A DNA stretch of 64,000 nucleotides, taken from NCBI GenBank assembly GCA_025210525.1, contig JAOARP010000017.1, forward strand, positions 1 through 64,000, written 5' to 3'. Position numbers and translations under genes: made by a program. The notes under the pieces are model-generated. The model worked only from the letters and a program-made list of their open reading frames with translations, made no database searches and had not been told where the DNA came from. The DNA comes from Marinisporobacter sp. Its GTDB lineage: Bacteria > Bacillota > Clostridia > Peptostreptococcales > Thermotaleaceae. Shown here piece after piece: positions 52,600 to 61,255 of the stretch (its first letter is position 1; each line of letters opens with the position of its first letter).

Positions 52600-54000
52600 A
52601 TGAACAATACGAGAAAAAAATATATATTGTGGTTTATATTATTATTTGTTGTAGCAGGTTCGATCATAGGGTCTTTTTATATTGATCACTTAAGAATATT
52701 AAAAAAACAATATAGTAAATCCTTTGATGATTCTATTGCTCAATTAGATCAATCTATGGTTGAATTCTTTTCTACTTTTGAAAATGCTTTAGAAATGTTT
52801 TCACAAAATGAAATGGTACAGAAGGTTTCGGATAAACCTGATCAGTATTATTTGCAAACCATGCAGCTTTTTAAATCTTTTCAGCAGTCTTATGCGGCCA
52901 CAGCATTTGCTTATTTTGCACCGAATAAAGTTATTTTGGAAAATAAAAAATTAATTACATGGCCAGATACATCAAATGAATTGGCTAATACAGAATGGAT
53001 TGCAGCTAAAAGACCTTGGTATATAGGAGCAGTAGCAGAAAAGGGGAAAATCGCATGGACGAAACCTTATTTAGATGCTACTACAAAGAAGCCTATTATT
53101 ACATTATCTAAAGTTGTAAAAGATGAAAAGGATGAATTTAAAGGGGTTATGGCAATTGATTTCTTTTTAGACCAATTATCTAATAAAATTGAAAATTTTA
53201 AGGCTTTTAAACAAGGGAAAGCTTTTGTTATAGGTAAAGATGGGAAGGATTATTATTTTATATCGAATCATATGAAAAATAGGAAATCCGATCCAATTAT
53301 TGAAGCTGCTTGGAGGAATAATGAATTTAATAAAAAATATGGAAGTTTTAGCATAAATGAAGAAGATACAGACTATTATATTACGTATAGAACAAATGAA
53401 ACAACAGGATGGAAAATAATAGGTATCATAGAAGAAGAAAAAATTTATCAACCTGCAAAGGATATGATAAAAAAAATATTTACAAGTAGTCTAATGATCA
53501 TGGGAATGGGAATTATGAGTATAATATATATTTTTAAGCAGATGAGAAAGTCCATCAAAGATTTAAGTAATTCTTTGAATAATCATGAGAATATACAAGA
53601 TATAGAACAGGGGCTATCGGATCAATTCAATACTTTATTAATGAAGAATGAAGACGATGAAGATCTTATAGATGAATCAAGTAGTTATATGGGATCATTA
53701 TTTGGAAGTCAAAGGGAATTAGAAAGATTAATGGATTTTATGAATGAAGAATTTGAAAAAAATCCTGTAGGAAACTTAAAAGAGCTAGAAAATATAATTG
53801 ATGGATTAAATAAATTTAGAAAAGCTTTTGAAGAAAGTTCATTGAGACTAGAGCAAATTCAAAGGGAAAATATTGAAAATCATATGACGTTTATATTAGA
53901 TAAAATGAATGAATTGAAGAAGGATTACTTAGATGAGGATGTGGCTACAATCTTATATAGAATGGAAAGAAAGATTATTATGAGGGAGATAGAGATGTAA
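52600..54000 (+). CDS. dCache-domain membrane sensor without recognisable output domain
   Basis: The 466-residue protein has a membrane segment at about 9-29, a dCache domain at about 40-285 (KRPWYIGAVAEKGKIAWTKP is a typical ligand-binding strand-loop), a second membrane segment at about 291-310, and a cytoplasmic tail of about 155 residues that is mainly charged helix, probably coiled coil. There is no kinase, GGDEF or chemoreceptor hairpin. It may act by contacting another protein. It is divergent from the glutamine kinase gene. The start has TAGGAGA. Confidence 0.72.
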   Translation: MNNTRKKYILWFILLFVVAGSIIGSFYIDHLRILKKQYSKSFDDSIAQLDQSMVEFFSTFENALEMFSQNEMVQKVSDKPDQYYLQTMQLFKSFQQSYAATAFAYFAPNKVILENKKLITWPDTSNELANTEWIAAKRPWYIGAVAEKGKIAWTKPYLDATTKKPIITLSKVVKDEKDEFKGVMAIDFFLDQLSNKIENFKAFKQGKAFVIGKDGKDYYFISNHMKNRKSDPIIEAAWRNNEFNKKYGSFSINEEDTDYYITYRTNETTGWKIIGIIEEEKIYQPAKDMIKKIFTSSLMIMGMGIMSIIYIFKQMRKSIKDLSNSLNNHENIQDIEQGLSDQFNTLLMKNEDDEDLIDESSSYMGSLFGSQRELERLMDFMNEEFEKNPVGNLKELENIIDGLNKFRKAFEESSLRLEQIQRENIENHMTFILDKMNELKKDYLDEDVATILYRMERKIIMREIEM

Positions 54001-54119
54001 TGGTGTTGTAACTATTTTGTAACAATTTTCAATAAGAACTATAGTAGAATATATAGGGAAAGGTTTTTCTAGAGTGAAGGAATTAGAAGTACTAAAAAGG
54101 CAATGAAGGGGAGATGATC

Positions 54120-55136
54120 GTGAAGAAATTTTGGATACTTATTTTAATAATAGCTCTTATAGTAGGGGGATGTACAGAAAAGACAAGCAATCCATCTGAT
54201 GAGGTTGATATAAATAAGGAAACAAATGAGGAAGTGAAAAAACCTTCACAGGATGAAGAGAATATTCAAAAAGAAGAAAAAATATCAAAGGAAGATGAAG
54301 AAAGAATCATGGTTCAATACAATGACTTGGTTACAAAGGGAAAGCCGTATGCAATTCTTGCATTTATAGATGAAAAAATTTCTATAGTAGCTGAGGAAAA
54401 TGGAGATAAAATGATTCAAGGATTGGAAAAACTTCAAAAACAATATAAAAATGAATATACAGATATTTTAATGGAAGATGATTTGGTAAAACAAAATCAA
54501 TTGCATAAAATCTTTGGATATAAATTTGATAAACGTAAGGTAGAAAACATAGCAGATGAAGATTTAAAAGCTCTTGTAGTAGAAATACTTAAGGGAGGAT
54601 ATAAGTTTGTTACCTTAGATGGTTATTTTTATCCAATGATAGATTATGGAGCTTTAAAGAAATACACACCCTATGTATCTGATGAAATGAGAGCATATAT
54701 AAAAGTTGTATCTACAGAGTCTAATCATCTTACATGGAATAGTGCAGATCTTTCTATATCTTGGAATGAGTTAGGAAATAGATTATTACAAGCGGAGCGT
54801 TATTTGAAAAAATATCCGGAAAGTACAATGAAAGATGAAATAGCTAATTTATATATGATGTATATAGGTGCCTTTATGAATGGTTCAGAAAATATGCCAT
54901 TATTAGATTCTGACACAAATCGATTAAATGATAAAATTTTAAGCAGTTATAAAGATTTGATTGCTAATCATAAAGGTTCTATTACGGCAGAAGTTATTAA
55001 TGAGTATTTAGGGACTATAGAAAAAAATGATTTTAAGATAGACGAAAAAGTTATGGAACTATCCAATAATATGCAGCAGAAGATTATTAAAAAATTAAAT
55101 TTGGGAAATGGACTTACAGATTATAATGAACAATAA
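54120..55136 (+). CDS. Lipoprotein of unknown function
   Basis: The 338-residue protein has a lipoprotein signal peptide with lipobox ending at Cys18 (LIVGGC), a charged Glu/Lys-rich linker to about residue 60, and a mostly helical domain that resembles no family I can name. I chose GTG 54120 because GAAGGGGAG is 9 bp upstream; ATG 54114 is too close to that site. The gene lies 119 bp after the dCache sensor in the same direction and may belong with it. A good terminator follows. Confidence 0.7.
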   Translation: MKKFWILILIIALIVGGCTEKTSNPSDEVDINKETNEEVKKPSQDEENIQKEEKISKEDEERIMVQYNDLVTKGKPYAILAFIDEKISIVAEENGDKMIQGLEKLQKQYKNEYTDILMEDDLVKQNQLHKIFGYKFDKRKVENIADEDLKALVVEILKGGYKFVTLDGYFYPMIDYGALKKYTPYVSDEMRAYIKVVSTESNHLTWNSADLSISWNELGNRLLQAERYLKKYPESTMKDEIANLYMMYIGAFMNGSENMPLLDSDTNRLNDKILSSYKDLIANHKGSITAEVINEYLGTIEKNDFKIDEKVMELSNNMQQKIIKKLNLGNGLTDYNEQ

Positions 55137-55138
55137 AT

Positions 55139-55178
55139 AAAAGACCTGCAATGGGGAGGAACCATTTGCAGGTCTTTT
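55139..55178. terminator. Terminator between lipoprotein and TlpA-like genes
   Basis: A 12-bp perfect stem (AAAAGACCTGCA with TGCAGGTCTTTT) extends by four pairs past one bulge. T runs occur on both strands, so it can end transcripts from both sides. Confidence 0.88.
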
Positions 55179-55225
55179 CTATAATAGATAAAGATAATGT
55201 TAAAGTACAAAGTTATGTACTCCTA

Positions 55226-56302
55226 TTACTTTGGTAAATTTTCCAAAGTTTTCATGATTACTTTTCTATAGTCATCCTTACTTCTTGCTCCGATGATTGG
55301 TTCTCCGACGATATTTCCTTTTTCATCAACGAAAATACTCGTTGGGTAAGCAGATATATCCTTTAAGAATTCATTCTGGATTACTGCATTTGGAAGGATA
55401 TTTATATAAGAAACCTTTGTTTTAGCAATGATATCTTTTGCTGTTTCTTCATTACCCTTTGCATCTCCAATAATTCCTATGATATTTACATTTTCTTTTT
55501 TTACTTCTTTATAAAGCTCTTGCAAATCGGGCATTTCGCTAATACAAGGGCCACAGAAGGTTCCCCATATATTGATCATGGTTAATTTATTTTCTTTAAA
55601 AATATTACTACTAATATCTTTCCCGTTAATATCTTTTGTTTTAAAGGTAGGGAAAGTTTTATGGGTTTTAAGAGCATCTTCTTTAAATACAGGTTTAAAT
55701 AGCTTTACGCTTGACTTTAACTTTCCGATCTCTGCATATAATGAATCATAGATCTTTTTAGATTCAGGAGATAAACTTCTCATTTCATCTTTATTTGGAT
55801 AAGATAGATAATAAACAAGTCCTTCCTGCTCTCCTAAAAGAATATTATTTTTAAGGTTAGATAAGGATTCTATGGATTTTTCTCCAATTAACTCTTTTTT
55901 ATAGATATTAAAATGAATTAAAGGCTTTTCAGTATCAAAGAATGCTTGCATTTCCTTATCAGAAGGTTTTTGACCATTCTTTGTGATAGATTTTATTTTT
56001 TCTAATGCTTCATTTGGAACAAAGAAAATTTGTAGTCCGCCATAGAAAAGTTCTTCAGGTGTTGCAGATAAAACTAAACCGTCTATATTTTCATTGTTGT
56101 CCCATTTCTTTGGCATAACAAAGCTAAATCCAAGGTCATCTAATCTGAAAGGCTCAACAGTATTATCTTCTTCTAAAGAAGGGGTTGCTTCTTTGGAAGC
56201 TGTTTGCGATACCTCTGCTTTAATATTTTCTGATTTGCTACATCCTATAGTAGTAAAAGATATTGTAGCAATTAATAAAGCAACTAATGATTTTTTTAAC
56301 AT
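55226..56302 (-). CDS. TlpA-like thioredoxin-fold lipoprotein with extra N-terminal domain
   Basis: The 358-residue protein has a lipoprotein signal peptide (lipobox ending at Cys21, TTIGC), an N-terminal domain of about 165 residues with no family I recognise, and a C-terminal TlpA/ResA-like thioredoxin fold. The redox motif is C250-G-P-C253 within WGTFCGPCISEMPDL. It would reduce or transfer electrons to disulfides on the outer face of the membrane. It lies 20 bp downstream of a close paralogue of its C-terminal domain in which the first Cys is encoded by UGA. Confidence 0.88.
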   Translation of the reverse strand: MLKKSLVALLIATISFTTIGCSKSENIKAEVSQTASKEATPSLEEDNTVEPFRLDDLGFSFVMPKKWDNNENIDGLVLSATPEELFYGGLQIFFVPNEALEKIKSITKNGQKPSDKEMQAFFDTEKPLIHFNIYKKELIGEKSIESLSNLKNNILLGEQEGLVYYLSYPNKDEMRSLSPESKKIYDSLYAEIGKLKSSVKLFKPVFKEDALKTHKTFPTFKTKDINGKDISSNIFKENKLTMINIWGTFCGPCISEMPDLQELYKEVKKENVNIIGIIGDAKGNEETAKDIIAKTKVSYINILPNAVIQNEFLKDISAYPTSIFVDEKGNIVGEPIIGARSKDDYRKVIMKTLENLPK

Positions 56303-56322
56303 AAGTAAACTCCTTTTATTAT

Positions 56323-56850
56323 TTATTTTATATTTTTCAAAGCTTCTTCAATGATTTTTTGAAATTCTTCTTTTGTTCTAGAACCTACTATTAATTCTCC
56401 TAGGATTTCACCTTTACTATTTACAAGAAGGGAGACAGGAACAACATTTGTCTTATTTACAAAATCATTCATAAATTTTTCATTAGGAATAATATTTGTA
56501 AAAGTAACATTTGATTTTTTCAAAATTTGTAAGGCACCTAGATCATTACCCATGCCATCAGCTACAATTCCTAAGACATTTACCCCGCTTTCTTGCATCT
56601 TTGTATATATTGCCTGCAACGCAGGCATTTCATCTATGCAAGCACCTCATCCAGTTGCCCATATATTTATTAGAGTAAGTTTTTTATCTTCAAAAATCTG
56701 GTTAGATATATCTTGATCATTCATGTCTTTACTAGTGAATTCTGGAATAGACTTTAAATCACTTAGGGAAGCTTGTGAATCTTTTTTACCACAGCCTACG
56801 ATACTGATTCCCATTGTAAGGATTAACATTAAAATAATTATTTTTTTCAT
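56323..56850 (-). CDS. TlpA-like thioredoxin-fold lipoprotein, probable selenoprotein (Sec68)
   Basis: A single open frame runs from ATG 56850 to the stop at 56323 if the in-frame TGA at 56649-56647 is read as selenocysteine, giving a 175-residue lipoprotein (lipobox SIVGC). The TGA falls exactly at the first position of the redox motif: WATG-U-GACIDEMP aligns with WGTF-C-GPCISEMP of the neighbour. A perfect 7-bp stem with a GUU loop (56627-56621 with 56617-56611) begins 19 nt after the UGA, with the loop 26 nt after it, in the range of bacterial SECIS elements. The frame and homology continue undisturbed to the end. ATG 56850 follows AGGAGG. If the genome lacked selABCD, this would be a pseudogene instead. 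Confidence 0.85.
56611..56627 (-). promoter_or_regulatory. Candidate bacterial SECIS stem-loop
   Basis: On the mRNA TGCCTGC, loop GTT, GCAGGCA forms a perfect 7-bp stem. The loop starts with G and lies 26 nt downstream of the UGA codon, fitting the known spacing for SelB recognition. It lies within the coding sequence. Confidence 0.75.
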
Positions 56851-56931
56851 CAGGGCACCTCCTAGCATGTGTGTTTTACTGAAACAGTATTTTAATGTGT
56901 ATTTATTCTAAAGAATAAGGTGTATTTTATA

Positions 56932-57057
56932 TTATGAAAGAAAAAAATGAGATATAGATGCTACAATAGTATCAGCTTTTATTACCAAATCAAAACTTCC
57001 TCTCATAATTCCTATACTCATAACCATTAAAAGTGTAAAAACCATCTTTTTTTTCAT
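56932..57057 (-). CDS. 41-residue membrane or exported peptide
   Basis: The frame starts at ATG 57057 behind a strong GGAGGGAG site and encodes a short basic N-terminus, a hydrophobic stretch (MVFTLLMVMSIGIM), then RGSFDLVIKAD and a hydrophobic tail. It is the first gene after a promoter with a BceR-type box and precedes the selenoprotein gene by about 80 bp. The IGI.RG...V..KA pattern recalls the small CD1871A-type CxxC peptides of Clostridia, but both cysteines are absent, so it could be a degenerate member. Confidence 0.55.
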   Translation of the reverse strand: MKKKMVFTLLMVMSIGIMRGSFDLVIKADTIVASISHFFLS

Positions 57058-57110
57058 AGCAGCTCCCTCCATAAATTTCATATTGTATACTTATATTTTA
57101 TATAAAATAT

Positions 57111-57139
57111 ACTATATTATCCATTGATTTAGCTTACAA
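57111..57139 (-). promoter_or_regulatory. Promoter of the small peptide/selenoprotein/TlpA operon
   Basis: On the minus strand TTGTAA (57139-57134), 17 bp, TATAGT (57116-57111). The weak -35 with a regulator box centred about 25 bp upstream suggests an activated promoter. Confidence 0.6.
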
Positions 57140-57153
57140 AACCAAATGCGTAT

Positions 57154-57169
57154 CTTACATTTTTGTAAG
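57154..57169. promoter_or_regulatory. BceR-type response regulator box upstream of the redox operon
   Basis: CTTACATTTTTGTAAG is a perfect inverted repeat that matches the BceR-like consensus TNACA-N4-TGTAA. The same consensus occurs upstream of bceA at 59966-59979. Confidence 0.65.
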
Positions 57170-57191
57170 GTAGGCTAAAAGGGATTGTAGC

Positions 57192-59132
57192 CTATGTGTT
57201 TGTAATTTTATTATAAGAATTTATAGTGAGTATATAATATATAAAATAGATCATAGTATAGGGAAGAATCGTCAATAACATTGGAATCAACAAAGTTGTA
57301 TTAAATAATTTTGCTAGAATGAGTAGAGCAACGATACTATGGCAAATACCTATTGTTAATGGTGCTAGAAAGATGATCAATACTTGTTTTGTTATAGAGG
57401 TTTGGATCTCTTTTTTATGAACGCCTATCTTTTTTAAGATGATATATTTTGGGCGATTTTCTTGGGCTTCTGTTAATTGTTTAAAATAAATAATGCTGCC
57501 TGTAGCAATTAAAAATACTAAACCTAGGAAAATACCTACAAATAGAATCATTCCCATGAATTTCAATATTCCTTGTGTATCTGCATAATATGCCATGAGC
57601 TCTACTTCATTTGGAAGAAATCGGATCAATTCTTTTGTTAATGCATGACTATTATTTTTGTTATCGATGATATATCCTTTTTCTCGAATAATATGATCTT
57701 TCATATAATATTTTTTATAAATTGTATCATCTACCACAAAGGTTGTTTGACCATAACGATCATTCATTGCAGGATAGATAAGATAATCTTTGATTGTTAG
57801 TTTTTCTTTTTGATTATTTAAAGACAATTCTATCAATTGATGAATCATTTCTTTTGTTTTAGCTATTTGTGGTTTTGTTCTAGGGTGATCTAATAGAATC
57901 ATTTCCCTTTTGTTTTTTAAAGATGCTTCAATATCTAACCCTTTTATTTTAGCGAGTTCATTGTATTTACTTTTAGATACAAGATAGATTGTTTTAGATG
58001 CTTGTTTTTTTGATGTAGTATCTTGATTGATTAATTTTCCATCTAATTTAATAAATTCGACCTCACCTGTATTTAATATTTTATTCTCAGGATATTTTGA
58101 AATAATTTTTTCGACCTTTTCATCTATACTTTTATCATTGGTTATATAAGAATAGCTAAAAGGATACATGGTATCAAACATTCTATTAAAATCATAATAA
58201 AAACTATAACAAGTACCTATAGCTGTTAAGGTAGAAGCACTTAAAATAGCTATAATAGAGAAGGTAAGAGCATTAGATTTTATACGATATAAAAGATTAG
58301 AGGTGCTAATCATATTCATGCCCTTATAATATTTTCTTTTATTGTTTTTTGATATTTTCATAACTAAAACTAAAAAGAAATGAAAGAAAATAAACGTGCC
58401 AACAATAGATGCTATTAAAGTTACAGGAATATTTATTAAAAAAGAATCCGAAGTAGCTTCTGTGCTAAGACCTATGCTATAACCAGCTACTAAAATAATG
58501 ATAGACAGTAAGCCTAAAAAAATAGAAGATTTTGGTTCTTTTTCTCCAATTTTTTCAGCTTTGAAAAGCTCGACTAGCTTGTACTTATAAATGATTCTAT
58601 AGCCATGAATAGAAGTAACAAAAAACAATAAACCAAAAACCATAAGGGTATTTAAGAGGGCTTTTAAGTTAATTGAAAAATCAACTGCTCCAAAAACACC
58701 CATGAAATTTGCTAAGATCATGATGAAAAATTTACATAGGATACTTCCAAGGATTGTGCCGATAAATAAAGCCAATATACCCATGACTAAATTTTCATAA
58801 AAAAGCATACTACCAATTTGCTTCTTTTTTACTCCTAATAAGGAATAAAGTGCCATTTCTTTTTTTCTTTTTTTCATGAAAAAGCTTGTAGAATAAGAAA
58901 TGAATATTAATGAGAATATAGCAATGACAATAGACGCAAAGTTAAATAAAACAAGAATTTTTTCATCACCCTCAACAAAACGTGCTACTTGCTTATTATA
59001 GCGCATAGAGATAAAGGTATAATAAATCATTACATTAAATACAATAGATGCAAAATAGATAAAATAATTATAAAAATTTCTTTTGATATTTTTCGTTGCA
59101 ATACTAAATAAGGTCATTGGTATCTCCTCCAA
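57192..59132 (-). CDS. Bce-type ABC transporter permease (BceB-like)
   Basis: The 646-residue protein has ten membrane segments and the FtsX-like arrangement of peptide-antibiotic transporters. It begins TLFSIATKNIKRNFYNYFIYF, and a large extracytoplasmic domain of about 200 residues lies between segments 7 and 8, the region that senses bacitracin- or lantibiotic-like peptides. It overlaps the ATPase gene by 29 bp at its 5' end; an internal start such as the ATG of MTLFSIA is likely. With the ATPase and kinase it forms a resistance and sensing module. Confidence 0.9.
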   Translation of the reverse strand: MEEIPMTLFSIATKNIKRNFYNYFIYFASIVFNVMIYYTFISMRYNKQVARFVEGDEKILVLFNFASIVIAIFSLIFISYSTSFFMKKRKKEMALYSLLGVKKKQIGSMLFYENLVMGILALFIGTILGSILCKFFIMILANFMGVFGAVDFSINLKALLNTLMVFGLLFFVTSIHGYRIIYKYKLVELFKAEKIGEKEPKSSIFLGLLSIIILVAGYSIGLSTEATSDSFLINIPVTLIASIVGTFIFFHFFLVLVMKISKNNKRKYYKGMNMISTSNLLYRIKSNALTFSIIAILSASTLTAIGTCYSFYYDFNRMFDTMYPFSYSYITNDKSIDEKVEKIISKYPENKILNTGEVEFIKLDGKLINQDTTSKKQASKTIYLVSKSKYNELAKIKGLDIEASLKNKREMILLDHPRTKPQIAKTKEMIHQLIELSLNNQKEKLTIKDYLIYPAMNDRYGQTTFVVDDTIYKKYYMKDHIIREKGYIIDNKNNSHALTKELIRFLPNEVELMAYYADTQGILKFMGMILFVGIFLGLVFLIATGSIIYFKQLTEAQENRPKYIILKKIGVHKKEIQTSITKQVLIIFLAPLTIGICHSIVALLILAKLFNTTLLIPMLLTILPYTMIYFIYYILTINSYNKITNT

Positions 59133-59868
59133 GGGTTTTTAATACATCCAATATTTTTTGGAAAAATTCTTTACGAGATCCTCCTCTTACAAGCTCTGTA
59201 AATAATCTCCCATCTTTAATAAAAAGAATTCTTTTGCAGTAGCTTGCTGCAAAAGCGTCGTGGGTTACCATCATAATAGTTGCTTTATTATTTTCATTTA
59301 AATCACTTAAGCATTGAAGGAGTTCTGTAGATGATTTGGAATCTAATGCTCCTGTAGGTTCATCTGCAAGTATGAGCTTTGGATGATGAATGATAGCTCT
59401 TGCGGCTGCTGTTCTTTGTTTTTGTCCTCCAGATACTTCATAAGGATATTTACTTAATATGTCTGTAATCCCTAAGGTATTTGCTACTTCATTAACTTTT
59501 TCTTCTATTTCGTGAGTATTAACTCTTGAAAGAGCCAAAGGCAATACAATATTTTCTTTGACGGTTAAAGTATCTAAAAGATTAAAATCTTGAAAAATAA
59601 ATCCCAATTTATCTCTTCTAAAGGAGGATAATTGATCCTCGTTCATCTTGATAATATTATCTCCATCGATATGAATGCTTCCTCCTGTAGGGCTATCTAT
59701 AGTGGAGATTACATTTAAAAGAGTGGTTTTTCCTGCACCTGAAGGACCCATGATCCCTACAAATTCCCCTTCTTTAATGTTTAAAGAGATATCATCAAGA
59801 GCAGGATAAATATTTCCCCTTGATCCGTATACTTTTTTTACATTTTTAGCACTTAATACATTGGTCAT
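59104..59868 (-). CDS. Bce-type ABC transporter ATP-binding protein (BceA-like)
   Basis: The 254-residue ATPase has Walker A GPSGAGKTT, signature VSGGQKQRTAAARA, Walker B LILADEPTGALD and switch histidine MMVTHD, in the MacB/BceA subgroup. It partners the FtsX-like permease that follows. A BceR-type box lies about 100 bp upstream of its start. It would power removal of antimicrobial peptides from lipid II intermediates. The start has GAGGAGG. Confidence 0.93.
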   Translation of the reverse strand: MTNVLSAKNVKKVYGSRGNIYPALDDISLNIKEGEFVGIMGPSGAGKTTLLNVISTIDSPTGGSIHIDGDNIIKMNEDQLSSFRRDKLGFIFQDFNLLDTLTVKENIVLPLALSRVNTHEIEEKVNEVANTLGITDILSKYPYEVSGGQKQRTAAARAIIHHPKLILADEPTGALDSKSSTELLQCLSDLNENNKATIMMVTHDAFAASYCKRILFIKDGRLFTELVRGGSRKEFFQKILDVLKTLGGDTNDLI

Positions 59869-59965
59869 TTGATTTCCTCCTCATTACCATTCTTAGCTTA
59901 ATTTTATTTTATACAAAATAATAGATCTAAACCATTCATTTACCTAACAAAATAGGGAGCAAAAC

Positions 59966-59979
59966 TTACAATTTTGTCA
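59966..59979. promoter_or_regulatory. BceR-type box upstream of bceA
   Basis: On the minus strand TGACA-AAAT-TGTAA is an exact match to the TNACA-N4-TGTAA consensus of BceR-like regulators. It lies between the kinase terminator and the ATPase gene. Confidence 0.7.
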
Positions 59980-59985
59980 CATAAA

Positions 59986-60015
59986 AAAACTGCAACCTAT
60001 AAAGGTTACAGTTTT
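59986..60015 (-). terminator. Terminator of the Bce-type kinase gene
   Basis: A stem of 7 and 4 bp around one mismatch (59986-59997 with 60004-60015) is followed by a T run on the minus strand. Confidence 0.78.
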
Positions 60016-61037
60016 GATACATTAAAATAATCCGTGAGTTTTGGAAAATGAATAGTTACTTGTGTATATTCTCCCAACTCAGATGTAATTGTAAGATTAT
60101 GCCCTAATTTTTTTGCAAGTTTTTTAGCTAGATAAAGACCCATTCCTGTAGATTGATAGCTTTCTCGACCTGTATGACCTGTAAAACCTTTCTCGAAAAC
60201 TCTAGGAATATCCTCTTGTTTTATGCCTATCCCATTATCTTCAATAATCAAGTTTTTTTCTTTTTTGTTTTCTTGTGCATATATTTTTATGAAGCCTTTT
60301 TCGTTTGTGTATTTCAATGAATTAGATAAAACTTGATCGATGATAAAGGAGAGCCATTTTTTATCTGTAGTTACAGTTAAATTTATATCATCCATACTAA
60401 AGCGAATGCCTTTGTTGATGAATGTTTTTGCATTTTTCTTTATAATATCCTTTATGACTTTTTCTAATTGAATATCATGAATGAAATAATCCTTTGAAAA
60501 ACTATCTATTCTCGAATAATAAAGAGCTCTTTCTACGTGGGATTCTATTTTATCGATTTCTTCTTCTAAACTATTTAATACTTTATCATAAGGTTCGCTA
60601 CTATTTTCAATAATTAGTCTACTTGTAGCAATAGGTGTTTTTACTTCATGAACCCATGAAGTAATAAATTCAAGATTATCTTTTTTCTGATCTTGTAATC
60701 CTTTAATTTTTTCTTCTTGTTCTAGATATGCTTTATATAAAAGATCATGATACAATTTTTGTTCATTTGTAATAGGTGTAGGTAAAGCACTTAGTATATT
60801 TGTGTCTTGTTTTTTGATGATTTCAGAAAGGTTTTCATAATATCTTTTATAAAATAAATAGCCAACAATAATGTAGATACAAAGAAAAACAAAAGAGACA
60901 AAATGAATATAAAGGATATTGTTAATGTCAACTTTTACCGTATGATCTAAAGAGATAACAGATGATATGAAACTCATTAGAATGAAGTAAAATAAAAAGA
61001 AATGTCTTTTGTCTAGGAGATATTCTTTTAATTTCAT
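60006..61037 (-). CDS. Bce-type (intramembrane-sensing) histidine kinase
   Basis: The 343-residue protein has two membrane segments close together (about 13-30 and 44-63) with almost no outer loop, typical of BceS-type kinases that sense through their ABC transporter. The H-box is WVHEVKTP with His130, and an HATPase domain follows (NSLKYTN, DNGIGI, GMGLYLAKKLA). In almost all such systems a response regulator gene directly precedes the kinase; here the upstream gene is the divergent glutamate racemase, so the regulator is missing from the locus. Confidence 0.92.
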   Translation of the reverse strand: MKLKEYLLDKRHFFLFYFILMSFISSVISLDHTVKVDINNILYIHFVSFVFLCIYIIVGYLFYKRYYENLSEIIKKQDTNILSALPTPITNEQKLYHDLLYKAYLEQEEKIKGLQDQKKDNLEFITSWVHEVKTPIATSRLIIENSSEPYDKVLNSLEEEIDKIESHVERALYYSRIDSFSKDYFIHDIQLEKVIKDIIKKNAKTFINKGIRFSMDDINLTVTTDKKWLSFIIDQVLSNSLKYTNEKGFIKIYAQENKKEKNLIIEDNGIGIKQEDIPRVFEKGFTGHTGRESYQSTGMGLYLAKKLAKKLGHNLTITSELGEYTQVTIHFPKLTDYFNVSKL

Positions 61038-61255
61038 AGGAGCAACCCCCTGTCTTTTTTCAAAATAAAGATATGTTTATTTATTTTCCATAAGATTACT
61101 ATATATTCGTTTTTTTTGCAATAAAACTTTTGGTTTTATAGCATATGAGGGAAAGAAAGTTAAATCTTATAGATATGTATCTTTGTGGTAAAGATGTATA
61201 GAAAACTGCAATTATGATATAATATCTTATCATAAGCTTTTAGGAGGGTAATAGC

